From assembly GCF_003367375.1 (NCBI RefSeq), contig NZ_CP031416.1, positions 751,501-815,500 of the forward strand: a stretch of DNA of 64,000 bases, given 5' to 3'. The position numbers and the translations under genes were made by a program. The DNA comes from Gallaecimonas mangrovi (GTDB lineage Bacteria > Pseudomonadota > Gammaproteobacteria > Enterobacterales > Gallaecimonadaceae). Shown here in pieces: positions 7,576-15,424 of the stretch. How positions within the stretch are numbered: position 1 is the stretch's first letter; each line of letters begins with the position of its first letter. The notes under the pieces were generated by a model. It was not told where the DNA came from. It ran no database searches and worked only from the letters and a program-made list of their open reading frames with translations.

Positions 7576-10419
7576 ATGTTCGAGAAAACCAAGCTCAGTG
7601 CCGCTATGGCACTGGTGCTGGCATCTATGGGGTCGCAAGCCGATACCAATGATGCGCAGCAAGCTGTAGCACGCAGTACTTCACTGGCTAAGCAGCAAGA
7701 GAAAGGTGAAGATAAAAAGGCTGAAAACAGCAAAAAAGAAGATGACACCGAAGTGATTGAGGTCACCGGTATTCGTGGCAGTCTTAACAAGTCCATGGCC
7801 ATTAAGCAGCAAAGCGTGCAGGTGGTGGACTCGGTGGTGGCCGAAGACATCGGTAAATTTCCAGATAACAACCTGGTTGAAGCACTGCAGCGGGTGACGG
7901 GGGTGCAAACCACCGACCGGGGCGGCGGCGAAGTCAGCACTGTGACTATCCGTGGCTTAACTGACGTTACCACCACCGTGAATGGCCGCCGCATTTTCAC
8001 CTCTACCGGCCGGCAAGTGGCGGTGGCAGATATTCCGGCGGCACTGTTAAAAAGCGTAGATGTTTATAAAACCCGTGGTGCCCACCAGCTTTCCAGCGGC
8101 ATTGCCGGGCAAATTGATATTCACACCCAGCGCCCTTTTGATTTTGAAGGCAGCAAGTTTGTGGTGGCGGCCCGGGGTGTGTATTCCGACCAACCAGATA
8201 AAACCGACCCGGTTATTAGCGCCTTGGCCAGCGACCGCTGGAGTACCAATGCCGGTGACTTTGGCGCCCTGATTAACCTGTCTTATGCGCGCACTCATTA
8301 TCGCGATCAAAATGTCACGCCAGGGGCGGTGGTGCCTTTTCGCGCTGATAACTTAGAACGGTTGTTCTCGGGCTGGCCGCAAGGGTTAGATAACGGCCTG
8401 CCAAATGCCGCCGGTTCGACCATGGATTTAACCGACGGCGACGGCAATGTGACCGAAGCCGACGTGCCTTACGTGCTGTCCCGTGACGCCATTTTCGAGA
8501 ACGACCTCAATGGTAAGCGCGAGCGCCCGGCCTTTAACTTGTCATTGCAGTGGGCGCCCAACGACAGTTCGCAATACCTGTTTGAGGTGTTCTACAACGG
8601 CTATCGCAACGAAAGTTTTAACTCGATGCTGTTTAGCTATGTGGACTGGTGGGGCGACTTGGACCCTGACGCCCCCATCACCTATTACCCCGGCACCAAT
8701 GTAGTGAAGTCGCGCATTGTTGGCAGTCCAGCGGTGTGGAGCAGCGGTGATTATTCCAAAAGTAAAACCGACAGCTACGTTTATGCCCTTGGCGGTGATT
8801 GGGACCTTACCCCGGCACTGAAAGTAAAATCGGAGCTGGTCTATCAAACCAGCACCTACAAAACCGACTTTATTGCCCTGCGCGCCAATGCCGTTGGTGT
8901 GCCCAATGTGGCGGTAGACTTTAACGCTGGCAGTGGTTTGCCGTCCTGGCAGTTTGTTGAAGACGACTACAGCACCCAGGTGGATTTGACCTCCCTTGAT
9001 TGGAACCTGGCGCAAATGTACGACAACGGCGGCAAGGACGAAGGGAACTCCATCGCCTGGACCTTAGACGGAGATTACCTGCTGGATGTCGGTATCTTTA
9101 ACCGCCTTAAAGCCGGGGTTCGCTTTGAGCGGCGCGGCGCCAAAAGCAAGGCACGCGGCGTTGATGGTGACTTGTCGGCCAGTAATATCGCCCTTAATGA
9201 CGACATTACCTATGTAAACCCCAGCTTCTTTGACGGTGAAGCCGACGTGCCCAGCGGCTGGGTGGTGGCCAATGGTTACACCCTGCATGATCAAGAGTCC
9301 TATTACCGCAGCCTTTACGGTTTTGACGATAGCGACCTGACCTTGAAAAAGACCTTTGATGTAACCGAGAAAGACTATGCGGCTTACATTGAAACCGACT
9401 TTGATACTGACTTGTTCGGCCACCGGGTAGACGGTGAGATGGGGCTGCGTTACACCAGAGCCAGCACCGACATGACCTTCTACAGCTACCTGAGTGATAC
9501 CGACCCACTGCTGGCCACGCCGCAAGATGCCAGTAACAGTAACAGCAAGTTGCTGCCCAGTTTTATCGGCCGCTTTTACTTTACCGATAACCTGATGGCG
9601 CGTTTTGCGTATACCCAAACCCTACGCCGGCCCGAGTTTAGCCAGCTAAACCCCTACATTACCTACACCAAGGATTTAACCGGCAACCAAGTTGGCACCG
9701 CTGCTGGTGGTAACCCTAACCTCAAACCGGTGGAGTCGAAGAACTACGACTTGTCACTGGAATGGTATTTTGGTGAAGGTAACGCACTTTATGGCACCTA
9801 TTTCCGCCGCGACATTGAAGGCTTTGTTTACGACTCGCTGCGCAAGGTCACTTACACCATGCCCGGTGAAAGTGACTCCTATGACTACATCTTGAGCCTG
9901 CCGGACAATGCCTCGAACGGTAAGCTTGAAGGGGTGGAAATTGGTACTGTTTATTTTCCAAACTACCTGCCGGCCTGGCTTGATGGCCTGGGTATTCAGG
10001 CCAGTGGCACCTTCCTTGATTCCAGTCAGGATGTGCCGCAGTACGACTCCACCACCGGCGAGAAAACCGGCAGCATTAGCCGCGATATGTTCGGGGTGTC
10101 GAAAACCTCCTACAGCGCTGCGCTTATCTACCAGCATGGCCCGATGGACGCGCGGCTGTCGTATGTGTGGCGGGATAAATGGCTCAACAGCTACGAAGCG
10201 GCGCTCTTTGCTAACCCGCGGGGCATTTACCGCCGCCCTGAGCAAAGCCTGGATTTTCAGCTGAGCTATAACGTCACCGACAACCTGATGGTGACCTTTG
10301 ATGCCACCAACCTCACCAAAGAGATTTACAAGGCCTATTATCAGGACCAAGACATCTACAACTTCTCTAACTCCTTGTATAGCCGCACCTTTGCGTTGGG
10401 GGTGCGCTACTCGCTGTAA
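7576..10419 (+). CDS. TonB-dependent receptor, paralogue of 4565-7285
   Basis: 947-residue outer-membrane receptor with the same plan as its neighbour: signal peptide (about 1-22, ending SQA-DTN), a Lys/Glu-rich linker, DDTEVIEVTGIRGSL, plug motifs VTIRGLTDVTTTVNGR and PAALLKSVDVYKT, then a long beta-barrel ending FALGVRYSL. A strong GGGGGAAC ribosome binding site precedes ATG 7576. The two proteins diverge most in the extracellular-loop stretches of the barrel (for example about residues 270-330), as expected of receptors for different oligosaccharides from one polymer. They arose by tandem duplication or acquisition of related genes. The ligand is unknown; context suggests arabino- or galacto-oligosaccharides. 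Confidence 0.92.
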   Translation: MFEKTKLSAAMALVLASMGSQADTNDAQQAVARSTSLAKQQEKGEDKKAENSKKEDDTEVIEVTGIRGSLNKSMAIKQQSVQVVDSVVAEDIGKFPDNNLVEALQRVTGVQTTDRGGGEVSTVTIRGLTDVTTTVNGRRIFTSTGRQVAVADIPAALLKSVDVYKTRGAHQLSSGIAGQIDIHTQRPFDFEGSKFVVAARGVYSDQPDKTDPVISALASDRWSTNAGDFGALINLSYARTHYRDQNVTPGAVVPFRADNLERLFSGWPQGLDNGLPNAAGSTMDLTDGDGNVTEADVPYVLSRDAIFENDLNGKRERPAFNLSLQWAPNDSSQYLFEVFYNGYRNESFNSMLFSYVDWWGDLDPDAPITYYPGTNVVKSRIVGSPAVWSSGDYSKSKTDSYVYALGGDWDLTPALKVKSELVYQTSTYKTDFIALRANAVGVPNVAVDFNAGSGLPSWQFVEDDYSTQVDLTSLDWNLAQMYDNGGKDEGNSIAWTLDGDYLLDVGIFNRLKAGVRFERRGAKSKARGVDGDLSASNIALNDDITYVNPSFFDGEADVPSGWVVANGYTLHDQESYYRSLYGFDDSDLTLKKTFDVTEKDYAAYIETDFDTDLFGHRVDGEMGLRYTRASTDMTFYSYLSDTDPLLATPQDASNSNSKLLPSFIGRFYFTDNLMARFAYTQTLRRPEFSQLNPYITYTKDLTGNQVGTAAGGNPNLKPVESKNYDLSLEWYFGEGNALYGTYFRRDIEGFVYDSLRKVTYTMPGESDSYDYILSLPDNASNGKLEGVEIGTVYFPNYLPAWLDGLGIQASGTFLDSSQDVPQYDSTTGEKTGSISRDMFGVSKTSYSAALIYQHGPMDARLSYVWRDKWLNSYEAALFANPRGIYRRPEQSLDFQLSYNVTDNLMVTFDATNLTKEIYKAYYQDQDIYNFSNSLYSRTFALGVRYSL

Positions 10420-10440
10420 GTTGTCCTTTCTGCTGATATT

Positions 10441-10466
10441 GCCCCGCCTTGGCGGGGCTTTTTTAT
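10441..10466 (+). terminator. Rho-independent terminator ending the receptor gene
   Basis: GCCCCGCC and GGCGGGGC arms with a TT loop and six T. It closes the carbohydrate locus. Confidence 0.92.
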
Positions 10467-10544
10467 GAATTAAACCAAGGTTATTGCTAGCCGAAGCCGC
10501 AATTGGGCCATTAAGGTAACAGGGCAACAACACCAGGAGGCAAG

Positions 10545-11432
10545 ATGCACAAGCATATTCGGGTGATAGTCAACGGTAAAAGCGCCGGCGAAGAACGCTT
10601 TCGCCAGCTGATTGAACGCACCCGCCAACATGGCCATGAAGTGTCGGTCCGGGTCACGTTCGAAAAGGGCGATGCTGAGCGTTTTGCCGCCGAGGCCTTG
10701 ACTGTGGACGGCCTAGATACGGTGGTGGCCGCTGGCGGCGATGGCACCCTTAACGAGGTGCTGCAAGGTTTGGTTGCAAAGGGGAAGCCCGGCCCGGCAC
10801 TGGGGCTGTTGCCGATGGGAACGGCCAATGACTTTGCTGGCGGGGTGGGGATCAGTGATAGCGACCTTAATAAAGCCATGGCGGTTATTTTGCAGAAAAA
10901 ACCGCGGCTTATTGATGTGGGCCAGGTCAATGGTCGCCATTTTATTAATGTGGTAACCGGCGGTTTTGGCTCTGAAGTCACCGTCAATACCAACCCCGAT
11001 TTAAAACAGTGGCTGGGCAAGTTTTCTTATCTTCTGACCGGTATCGGTAAGCTGTTTGAATTTAATCCCATTGAAGTCACGCTGACTAACGGCGATACGC
11101 ACTGGCAAGGGGCCTTAATGGCGCTTGCCGTAGGGAATGGCTGGCAGGCTGGCGGCGGTATTCGTTTGTGCCCCGACGCCAAGCTCGATGACGGCTTGCT
11201 GGACATCACCTTGCTGCCTCACAACCGTAAAGTGGGGCTTTTGGATATGCTGGACGCCTTGTCCCGCGACGGATTGGCCGGGCATGAATCTTGGGTAAAA
11301 CGCTTTAGCGCCAGCGAATTTACCTTAACAACCGAGGCGCCGCTGCATATCAACCTCGACGGCGAGCCAATGAAAGACAGCCAATTTCAATTCAAGGTGT
11401 TAAAGCACTATATTGGTTTTCATTTGCCCTGA
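10545..11432 (+). CDS. yegS: YegS-like lipid kinase (DAGK_cat family)
   Basis: 295-residue soluble kinase, close to the 299 residues of E. coli YegS, which phosphorylates lipids such as phosphatidylglycerol in vitro. The NAD-kinase/DAGK fold is marked by VIVNGKSAG at the N-terminus, AAGGDGTLNEV for nucleotide binding (about residues 63-73) and LLPMGTANDFAGG (about 88-100). The C-terminal beta-sandwich ends in the typical LDGEPM segment. A strong AGGAGG ribosome binding site precedes the ATG. The gene is followed after eleven bases by the beta-lactamase start, so the two are probably one transcript. No link between lipid phosphorylation and beta-lactam resistance is established. Confidence 0.9.
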   Translation: MHKHIRVIVNGKSAGEERFRQLIERTRQHGHEVSVRVTFEKGDAERFAAEALTVDGLDTVVAAGGDGTLNEVLQGLVAKGKPGPALGLLPMGTANDFAGGVGISDSDLNKAMAVILQKKPRLIDVGQVNGRHFINVVTGGFGSEVTVNTNPDLKQWLGKFSYLLTGIGKLFEFNPIEVTLTNGDTHWQGALMALAVGNGWQAGGGIRLCPDAKLDDGLLDITLLPHNRKVGLLDMLDALSRDGLAGHESWVKRFSASEFTLTTEAPLHINLDGEPMKDSQFQFKVLKHYIGFHLP

Positions 11433-11443
11433 TAGGAATGCCT

Positions 11444-12298
11444 GTGCGCCGCCTTGTTTTGCCCTTGATGTGTTTACTGGCGATGCCGCTGTGGGCCGAT
11501 AGCTTTGCCGATGCCCTTAGCGAGCTGGAAATTCAGCACGGCGGCCGCCTTGGCGTGGCGGCTTTTAATAGCGCCGATGGCAACAGGTTGGCTTACCGGG
11601 CGGACACACGTTTTGCCATGTGCAGCACCTTTAAGGCGGTGCTGGCAGGCGCCATTTTGCAAAAGGTTGATAGCGGCCAGCTTAAGCAGCAGAGCCCTGT
11701 GCGCTATGACGCTTCTGAGCTGCTTGATTATGCGCCGGTGACACGTTTGCATCTGGCCGATGGGCAAATGACGGTGGCCGCCCTGGCTAAAGCAGCAGTT
11801 ACCTTAAGTGACAACACCGCCGCTAACCTGCTGCTAAAGGTGATAGGCGGGCCTCAAGCGTTAACCGCCTTTTACCGTCAGCTTGGCGATAGCACCAGCC
11901 GCCTGGACCGCTTTGAGCCATCTCTAAACAGTAACGAACCGGGTGATGTACGTGACACCAGCACCGCTGCGGCCACGCTGCATAGCTGGCGGCAATTGTT
12001 GCTGGGTAAAGCGCTTTTGCCTGCTTCTCGCCAGCAATTGCTGCGCTGGCTTAAAGACAGCCAAACCGGCCAGGACCGCATCCGGGCCGGTTTACCCCAA
12101 GGCTGGCAAGTGGGCGATAAAACCGGCAGCTGCGAAAATGGCGGCACCAACGATATCGCCATTGTCTGGCCGGCCAATACCCCGCCTTACCTACTCGCCA
12201 TTTACTACAGCGACGGCTTAGGCAGTAGCGCCCAGAAAAACCGCGTTCTGGCCGAGGTAAGCCGGCTGGTGGCAAAACGCTTTACCCCTCGGCCTTGA
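11444..12298 (+). CDS. Class A serine beta-lactamase with carbapenemase-type residues
   Basis: Periplasmic beta-lactamase of 284 residues. I chose GTG 11444 because AGGA lies six bases upstream; ATG 11438 abuts that AGGA. Signal peptide is about 1-18 (PLWA-DSF). All class A motifs are present (Ambler numbers): S70-T-F-K73, S130-D-N132 in TLSDNTAAN, E166 and N170 in RFEPSLN, K234-T-G236. It also has C69 directly before S70 and C238 in KTGSC, the cysteine pair forming the disulfide of KPC, SME, NMC-A and GES enzymes, plus R220 (DRIRAG), T235 and S237, residues linked to carbapenem turnover in KPC/SME. Position 105 is Tyr. The neighbours are lipid kinase and sensor genes, with no mobile element in view, so it looks resident. 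Spectrum must be measured. Confidence 0.93.
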   Translation: MRRLVLPLMCLLAMPLWADSFADALSELEIQHGGRLGVAAFNSADGNRLAYRADTRFAMCSTFKAVLAGAILQKVDSGQLKQQSPVRYDASELLDYAPVTRLHLADGQMTVAALAKAAVTLSDNTAANLLLKVIGGPQALTAFYRQLGDSTSRLDRFEPSLNSNEPGDVRDTSTAAATLHSWRQLLLGKALLPASRQQLLRWLKDSQTGQDRIRAGLPQGWQVGDKTGSCENGGTNDIAIVWPANTPPYLLAIYYSDGLGSSAQKNRVLAEVSRLVAKRFTPRP

Positions 12299-13562
12299 AA
12301 GACACCTTAACCCTGAGCCCTGGCTTGGCGTCTTCGAAAGTAATAACGCCTTGATGCACTTCAACAATTTGCCGACATATCGACAAACCAAGCCCCAGCC
12401 CTTCACTTTTGTTGTCCAGATACTCAGCCGGTTTTGCCATGTCCTGGCGCTGGCTGGCGCTTAAGCCCGGCCCATTATCAATAACCGCAAAGCCTTGGCC
12501 GTTAAGGTGTAACTGCACCTGGCTTTGCGCCGGGCAGTAACGCAGGGCATTTTGCAGCAGGTTGTCCACTAGAACCTGCAACAAGGTGGCGTCACCGTTG
12601 ACTAGGCAAGGGGCCAATTTCCAGTTAAAGGCGATGGCTTTATCACCAAAGCGGGCCTGGTAGCGGGGCAGCAAGGTGCTGAGCTGTTCACCTAAATCCA
12701 CGGTTTTAAAGCGCTGTTGCCAATGGCCCCTTTCAATGCGGGCCAGGGTCAGCAGCTGCTCTACTACCCGCGCTAGCCGATCACTTTCCTGGCGAATGGC
12801 GGCTAAATCCGGGTCGGGGCTGGCGAGTTCTATTTTCAAGGTTGTCAGCGGCGTGCGCAGTTCATGGGCCACGCTAGAGGCAAAGCGTCGCTCGCGGTTT
12901 AGCACCTCATCTACGCCCAAAATCAGTTGGTTAAGGGTGTTTTCCAAGGTGCGGATCTCCTCGGCTGAGGTGTTTACATTAAGCGGCGTTAGATCCATGG
13001 CGCTGCGTTTTTCAAGCTGCTGGGCAAGGCGCGTTAAGGGCTTTAAAAAAAGGCTCAATAGCAGTACCAACAGCACCAGGCTGATACTGCCGCCCAGCAG
13101 TACCGGGCTTAAAATGGCCTTGGTTACATCGCGAAGAATTTGTTGGCTTAAGTCGTCACGGCGCAGCAGCTGCACCACCAAATCACCGTGCTGCAGTTGG
13201 TAGCCATGCCAAAGATGCTGCTGAAAATAACGGCTAACAGGGCCACTGCCTTTATGCTTGAGCGGCAAATGGTGGTCAAGGTTACTGGTAACGTCTTTGT
13301 CGCCTTGGTAGAGGTTAACCCACAGCGTGTCTTCGTTTTCACTGCGCAAGTTTTGCTGTAAAAGCTGCTCTAACTGGTTGCCGGTAAAGGTGGTTTTGGA
13401 GGCAAGCATCGCCAGTAACTGGCTTTGGTGTTTAAGGTCAGCCTGCAGCACCTCTTTAAATTCGTTATCGGCGGCGCGGTAGGTGGCAACAATCCCCAAG
13501 AGGCTCGACAGCACTATGGTTAGCCCCAGCAGCAGTGCTAGGTGGGTGAGTTTAAAGGTCAC
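12282..13562 (-). CDS. Sensor histidine kinase (QseC/PmrB-like)
   Basis: 426-residue inner-membrane sensor starting at GTG 13562, which overlaps the regulator's 3' end by 11 bases as usual for coupled pairs; a longer upstream frame would sit wholly inside the regulator. Two membrane helices (about 5-27 and 150-173) flank a periplasmic domain of roughly 120 residues with no obvious acidic iron-binding cluster. HAMP follows (about 174-225), then the phosphoacceptor His233 in SSVAHELRTPL, the N box with DNLLQNALRY, the G1 box DNGPGLS and the G2 box GLGLGLS. Its 3' end overlaps the convergent beta-lactamase gene by 17 bases. The signal is unknown. Adjacency raises, but does not show, a role in resistance control. 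Confidence 0.9.
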   Translation of the reverse strand: MTFKLTHLALLLGLTIVLSSLLGIVATYRAADNEFKEVLQADLKHQSQLLAMLASKTTFTGNQLEQLLQQNLRSENEDTLWVNLYQGDKDVTSNLDHHLPLKHKGSGPVSRYFQQHLWHGYQLQHGDLVVQLLRRDDLSQQILRDVTKAILSPVLLGGSISLVLLVLLLSLFLKPLTRLAQQLEKRSAMDLTPLNVNTSAEEIRTLENTLNQLILGVDEVLNRERRFASSVAHELRTPLTTLKIELASPDPDLAAIRQESDRLARVVEQLLTLARIERGHWQQRFKTVDLGEQLSTLLPRYQARFGDKAIAFNWKLAPCLVNGDATLLQVLVDNLLQNALRYCPAQSQVQLHLNGQGFAVIDNGPGLSASQRQDMAKPAEYLDNKSEGLGLGLSICRQIVEVHQGVITFEDAKPGLRVKVSFKAEG

Positions 13563-14214
13563 TGGTAACCAGCTTGTAGCCAAAGCCCCAAACCGTGGCG
13601 ATGCGGGCTTTGCCCAGTTGCTTACGCAGCGCATGAATATGCACTTCTAAGGTGTTTGACTCCATTTCATTACCCAGGCCATAAAGCTGGCGCATCAGCC
13701 GTTCTCTGGCCACCGCCTTGCCGGTATTTTGAATGAGTACAGTCAACAGCTGCTTTTCCTTCGGGGAGAGATCTAGCGGCTTGCCGGCCAGGGTGAAATG
13801 CTGCTGGTCCGGTAAATAAATTAGCGAACCGGCGCTTAGCATTGGGCTGGCACTGCCCGCCTGGCGGCGCAGGGTAACGCGAATGCGGGCCAGCAGTTCT
13901 TCGGGTTCAAAGGGTTTGGTGAGGTAGTCGTCAGCGCCGGTATCCAGGCCTTGAATACGTTCATCTAAGCCGTCGCGGGCCGAGATAATCAATACCGGCG
14001 TTTGCCAGTTTTGCTGGCGAAGTTGTTTCAGCCACTGCACGCCGTCGCCGTCTGGCAGGCCTAAATCCAGTAGCATCACATCATACTGATTGGCCGCGAC
14101 AAACTGCTGGGCCTGTTGGAGGTTTCTTACCCAATCGACCCGGTAATGGCCGCTAAGCAGTTTCAGCAGGGACTGGCCCAGTGCAATGTCGTCTTCCACT
14201 AACAACAGGTACAT
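13552..14214 (-). CDS. OmpR-family response regulator (QseB/PmrA-like)
   Basis: 220-residue two-domain regulator. The receiver has acidic pocket EDD (7-9), phosphoacceptor Asp50 in MLLDLGLPDG, Thr/Ser and Lys positions in ISARD and LTKPF. A winged-helix DNA-binding domain follows (about 125-218) with LSPKEKQLL and ESNTLEVHIHALRKQLG. GGAG eight bases upstream supports ATG 14214. It is first in the two-gene operon with the kinase at 12282-13562. Targets are unknown. Confidence 0.92.
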   Translation of the reverse strand: MYLLLVEDDIALGQSLLKLLSGHYRVDWVRNLQQAQQFVAANQYDVMLLDLGLPDGDGVQWLKQLRQQNWQTPVLIISARDGLDERIQGLDTGADDYLTKPFEPEELLARIRVTLRRQAGSASPMLSAGSLIYLPDQQHFTLAGKPLDLSPKEKQLLTVLIQNTGKAVARERLMRQLYGLGNEMESNTLEVHIHALRKQLGKARIATVWGFGYKLVTSDL

Positions 14215-14275
14215 AAATACATCTCCAATGACTGCGTGGAGTGACCCTTATAGTGGAAGGTTACCGCAAATAGCG

Positions 14276-14674
14276 TTATTCGGGAAAACCGGCAAAGTGG
14301 GGGCTGGCCAATGCCGCTTCATACCAGGGCGCCTTTTCGGCCCAGAAAATATTGTCTTCAGGCGTGATGGCCGGGGTGTCATCCAGGCAACCGGCGGGCA
14401 CCACCAGGGCTTTACCTGAGCCCGACACATAGGGCAGGGCGCTGCCGCAATGGCGACAAAAGGCATTACTGATGGTGCGCCCTGGCACATCATAGCGACT
14501 CACAAAATCGCTGCCTGTTAGCCAGTGAATATTGTCCGGCGATGTAAAAAGGTTGGAAGCATGGGCCGAGCCGGTGGCCTTTTGGCACTGGCTACAATGG
14601 CAAAGGTGAAATTGGCTAAAACGATTTTCTAGCTCGAAGCTGACTTGGCCGCACAAGCAACTACCGTGGATCAT
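14276..14674 (-). CDS. GFA/CENP-V family zinc protein
   Basis: 132-residue cytosolic protein of the glutathione-dependent formaldehyde-activating (GFA) superfamily, with the typical zinc-binding cysteines: C6 and C8 (SCLCGQV), C25, C27 and C30 (CHCSQCQ) and C73/C76 (FCRHCG). The length matches the family. Most GFA-like proteins have no proven substrate, so formaldehyde chemistry should not be assumed. It stands alone between the two-component system and the AT-rich lipoprotein gene. Confidence 0.85.
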   Translation of the reverse strand: MIHGSCLCGQVSFELENRFSQFHLCHCSQCQKATGSAHASNLFTSPDNIHWLTGSDFVSRYDVPGRTISNAFCRHCGSALPYVSGSGKALVVPAGCLDDTPAITPEDNIFWAEKAPWYEAALASPHFAGFPE

Positions 14675-14745
14675 CTGTGTTGTCCTTAACGAAGCGAAAG
14701 TATGGTTAGTTTTACACCTGCGTAGAAGTCTTCGCTATATGAAAA

Positions 14746-15384
14746 TTACGACTTCGTTGGATAGAGAGAAAAATGGTTGAAGTCTGGTAATGTAAGTGGA
14801 ATTGAGGAATCATCCTTAATTTCATTAATTAGATGATTCATTGCGTTTTCTAAGGCGATTTGTTCGTTAGTTGGTGCTGTTGAAAATAGATTTCTGCTAG
14901 AAATGCTGTTTTCAAAGTCCTCGGTTAGTCTGTATGAATTGGTTTTAATCCCGTGACTGTATAAGTCTACGGTGATAACCCATTGCCCTTTCGAACCAGT
15001 TGGTAAAATAAAAAGAGTAGCCGCTGAAACGAGCTGATTAGCAACGTCTTTTGCTTGATCTCTTGATTTTTCAGCTAGTTTGATATCGAGAAGATATGGA
15101 GAATCGTGATATTCATCTATACGTTTAAAGGCTCCGCTAGAATTTAGAGCGATTACTGCTTGCCCTTTGAGCATACTAATTCTTAATCTTTGTTCCGGGG
15201 TGGGAGTTTCTGGTGTTGGATATTCCACTTGGACCCTTGTGGCCACGAACTGCATTTTACTTTTTGGAGTAAAAGTATTGGTTGTTTGATTATGTCCTTC
15301 ATAATGGTAACTGCTTTTGGTTGGGACTGTAGAACAAGCAGTTATTAGAATTGAGATGAAAATTAAAAAGCAGGTGCGGATCAT
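14746..15384 (-). CDS. Unrecognised lipoprotein, AT-rich gene
   Basis: 212 residues, not recognised. The N-terminus is a lipoprotein signal (hydrophobic stretch then LITA-C17). The mature part is soluble and Lys/Asn/Ser-rich, with a central helical segment (EKSRDQAKDVANQLVSAA) and a later YSHGIKTNSYRL strand; the mixture vaguely recalls small lipoproteins of the DUF799/CsgG-accessory kind, but I cannot assign it. Codon use and base composition are strikingly AT-rich compared with every neighbour, as in recently acquired genes. Localisation in the outer or inner membrane is open. Confidence 0.7.
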   Translation of the reverse strand: MIRTCFLIFISILITACSTVPTKSSYHYEGHNQTTNTFTPKSKMQFVATRVQVEYPTPETPTPEQRLRISMLKGQAVIALNSSGAFKRIDEYHDSPYLLDIKLAEKSRDQAKDVANQLVSAATLFILPTGSKGQWVITVDLYSHGIKTNSYRLTEDFENSISSRNLFSTAPTNEQIALENAMNHLINEIKDDSSIPLTLPDFNHFSLYPTKS

Positions 15385-15424
15385 GTAAGCCTCATACTTT
15401 CATTATTAAAAGCTTTATTAGATA

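Noticed and set aside
9754-10533. 259-codon minus-strand frame over the end of the second TonB receptor
   Set aside because: Runs through the terminator at 10441-10466 and opposes a well-conserved beta-barrel.
10467-10544. CreBC/BlrAB-type TTCAC repeat tag before yegS and the beta-lactamase
   Set aside because: No TTCAC direct repeat is present in the interval.
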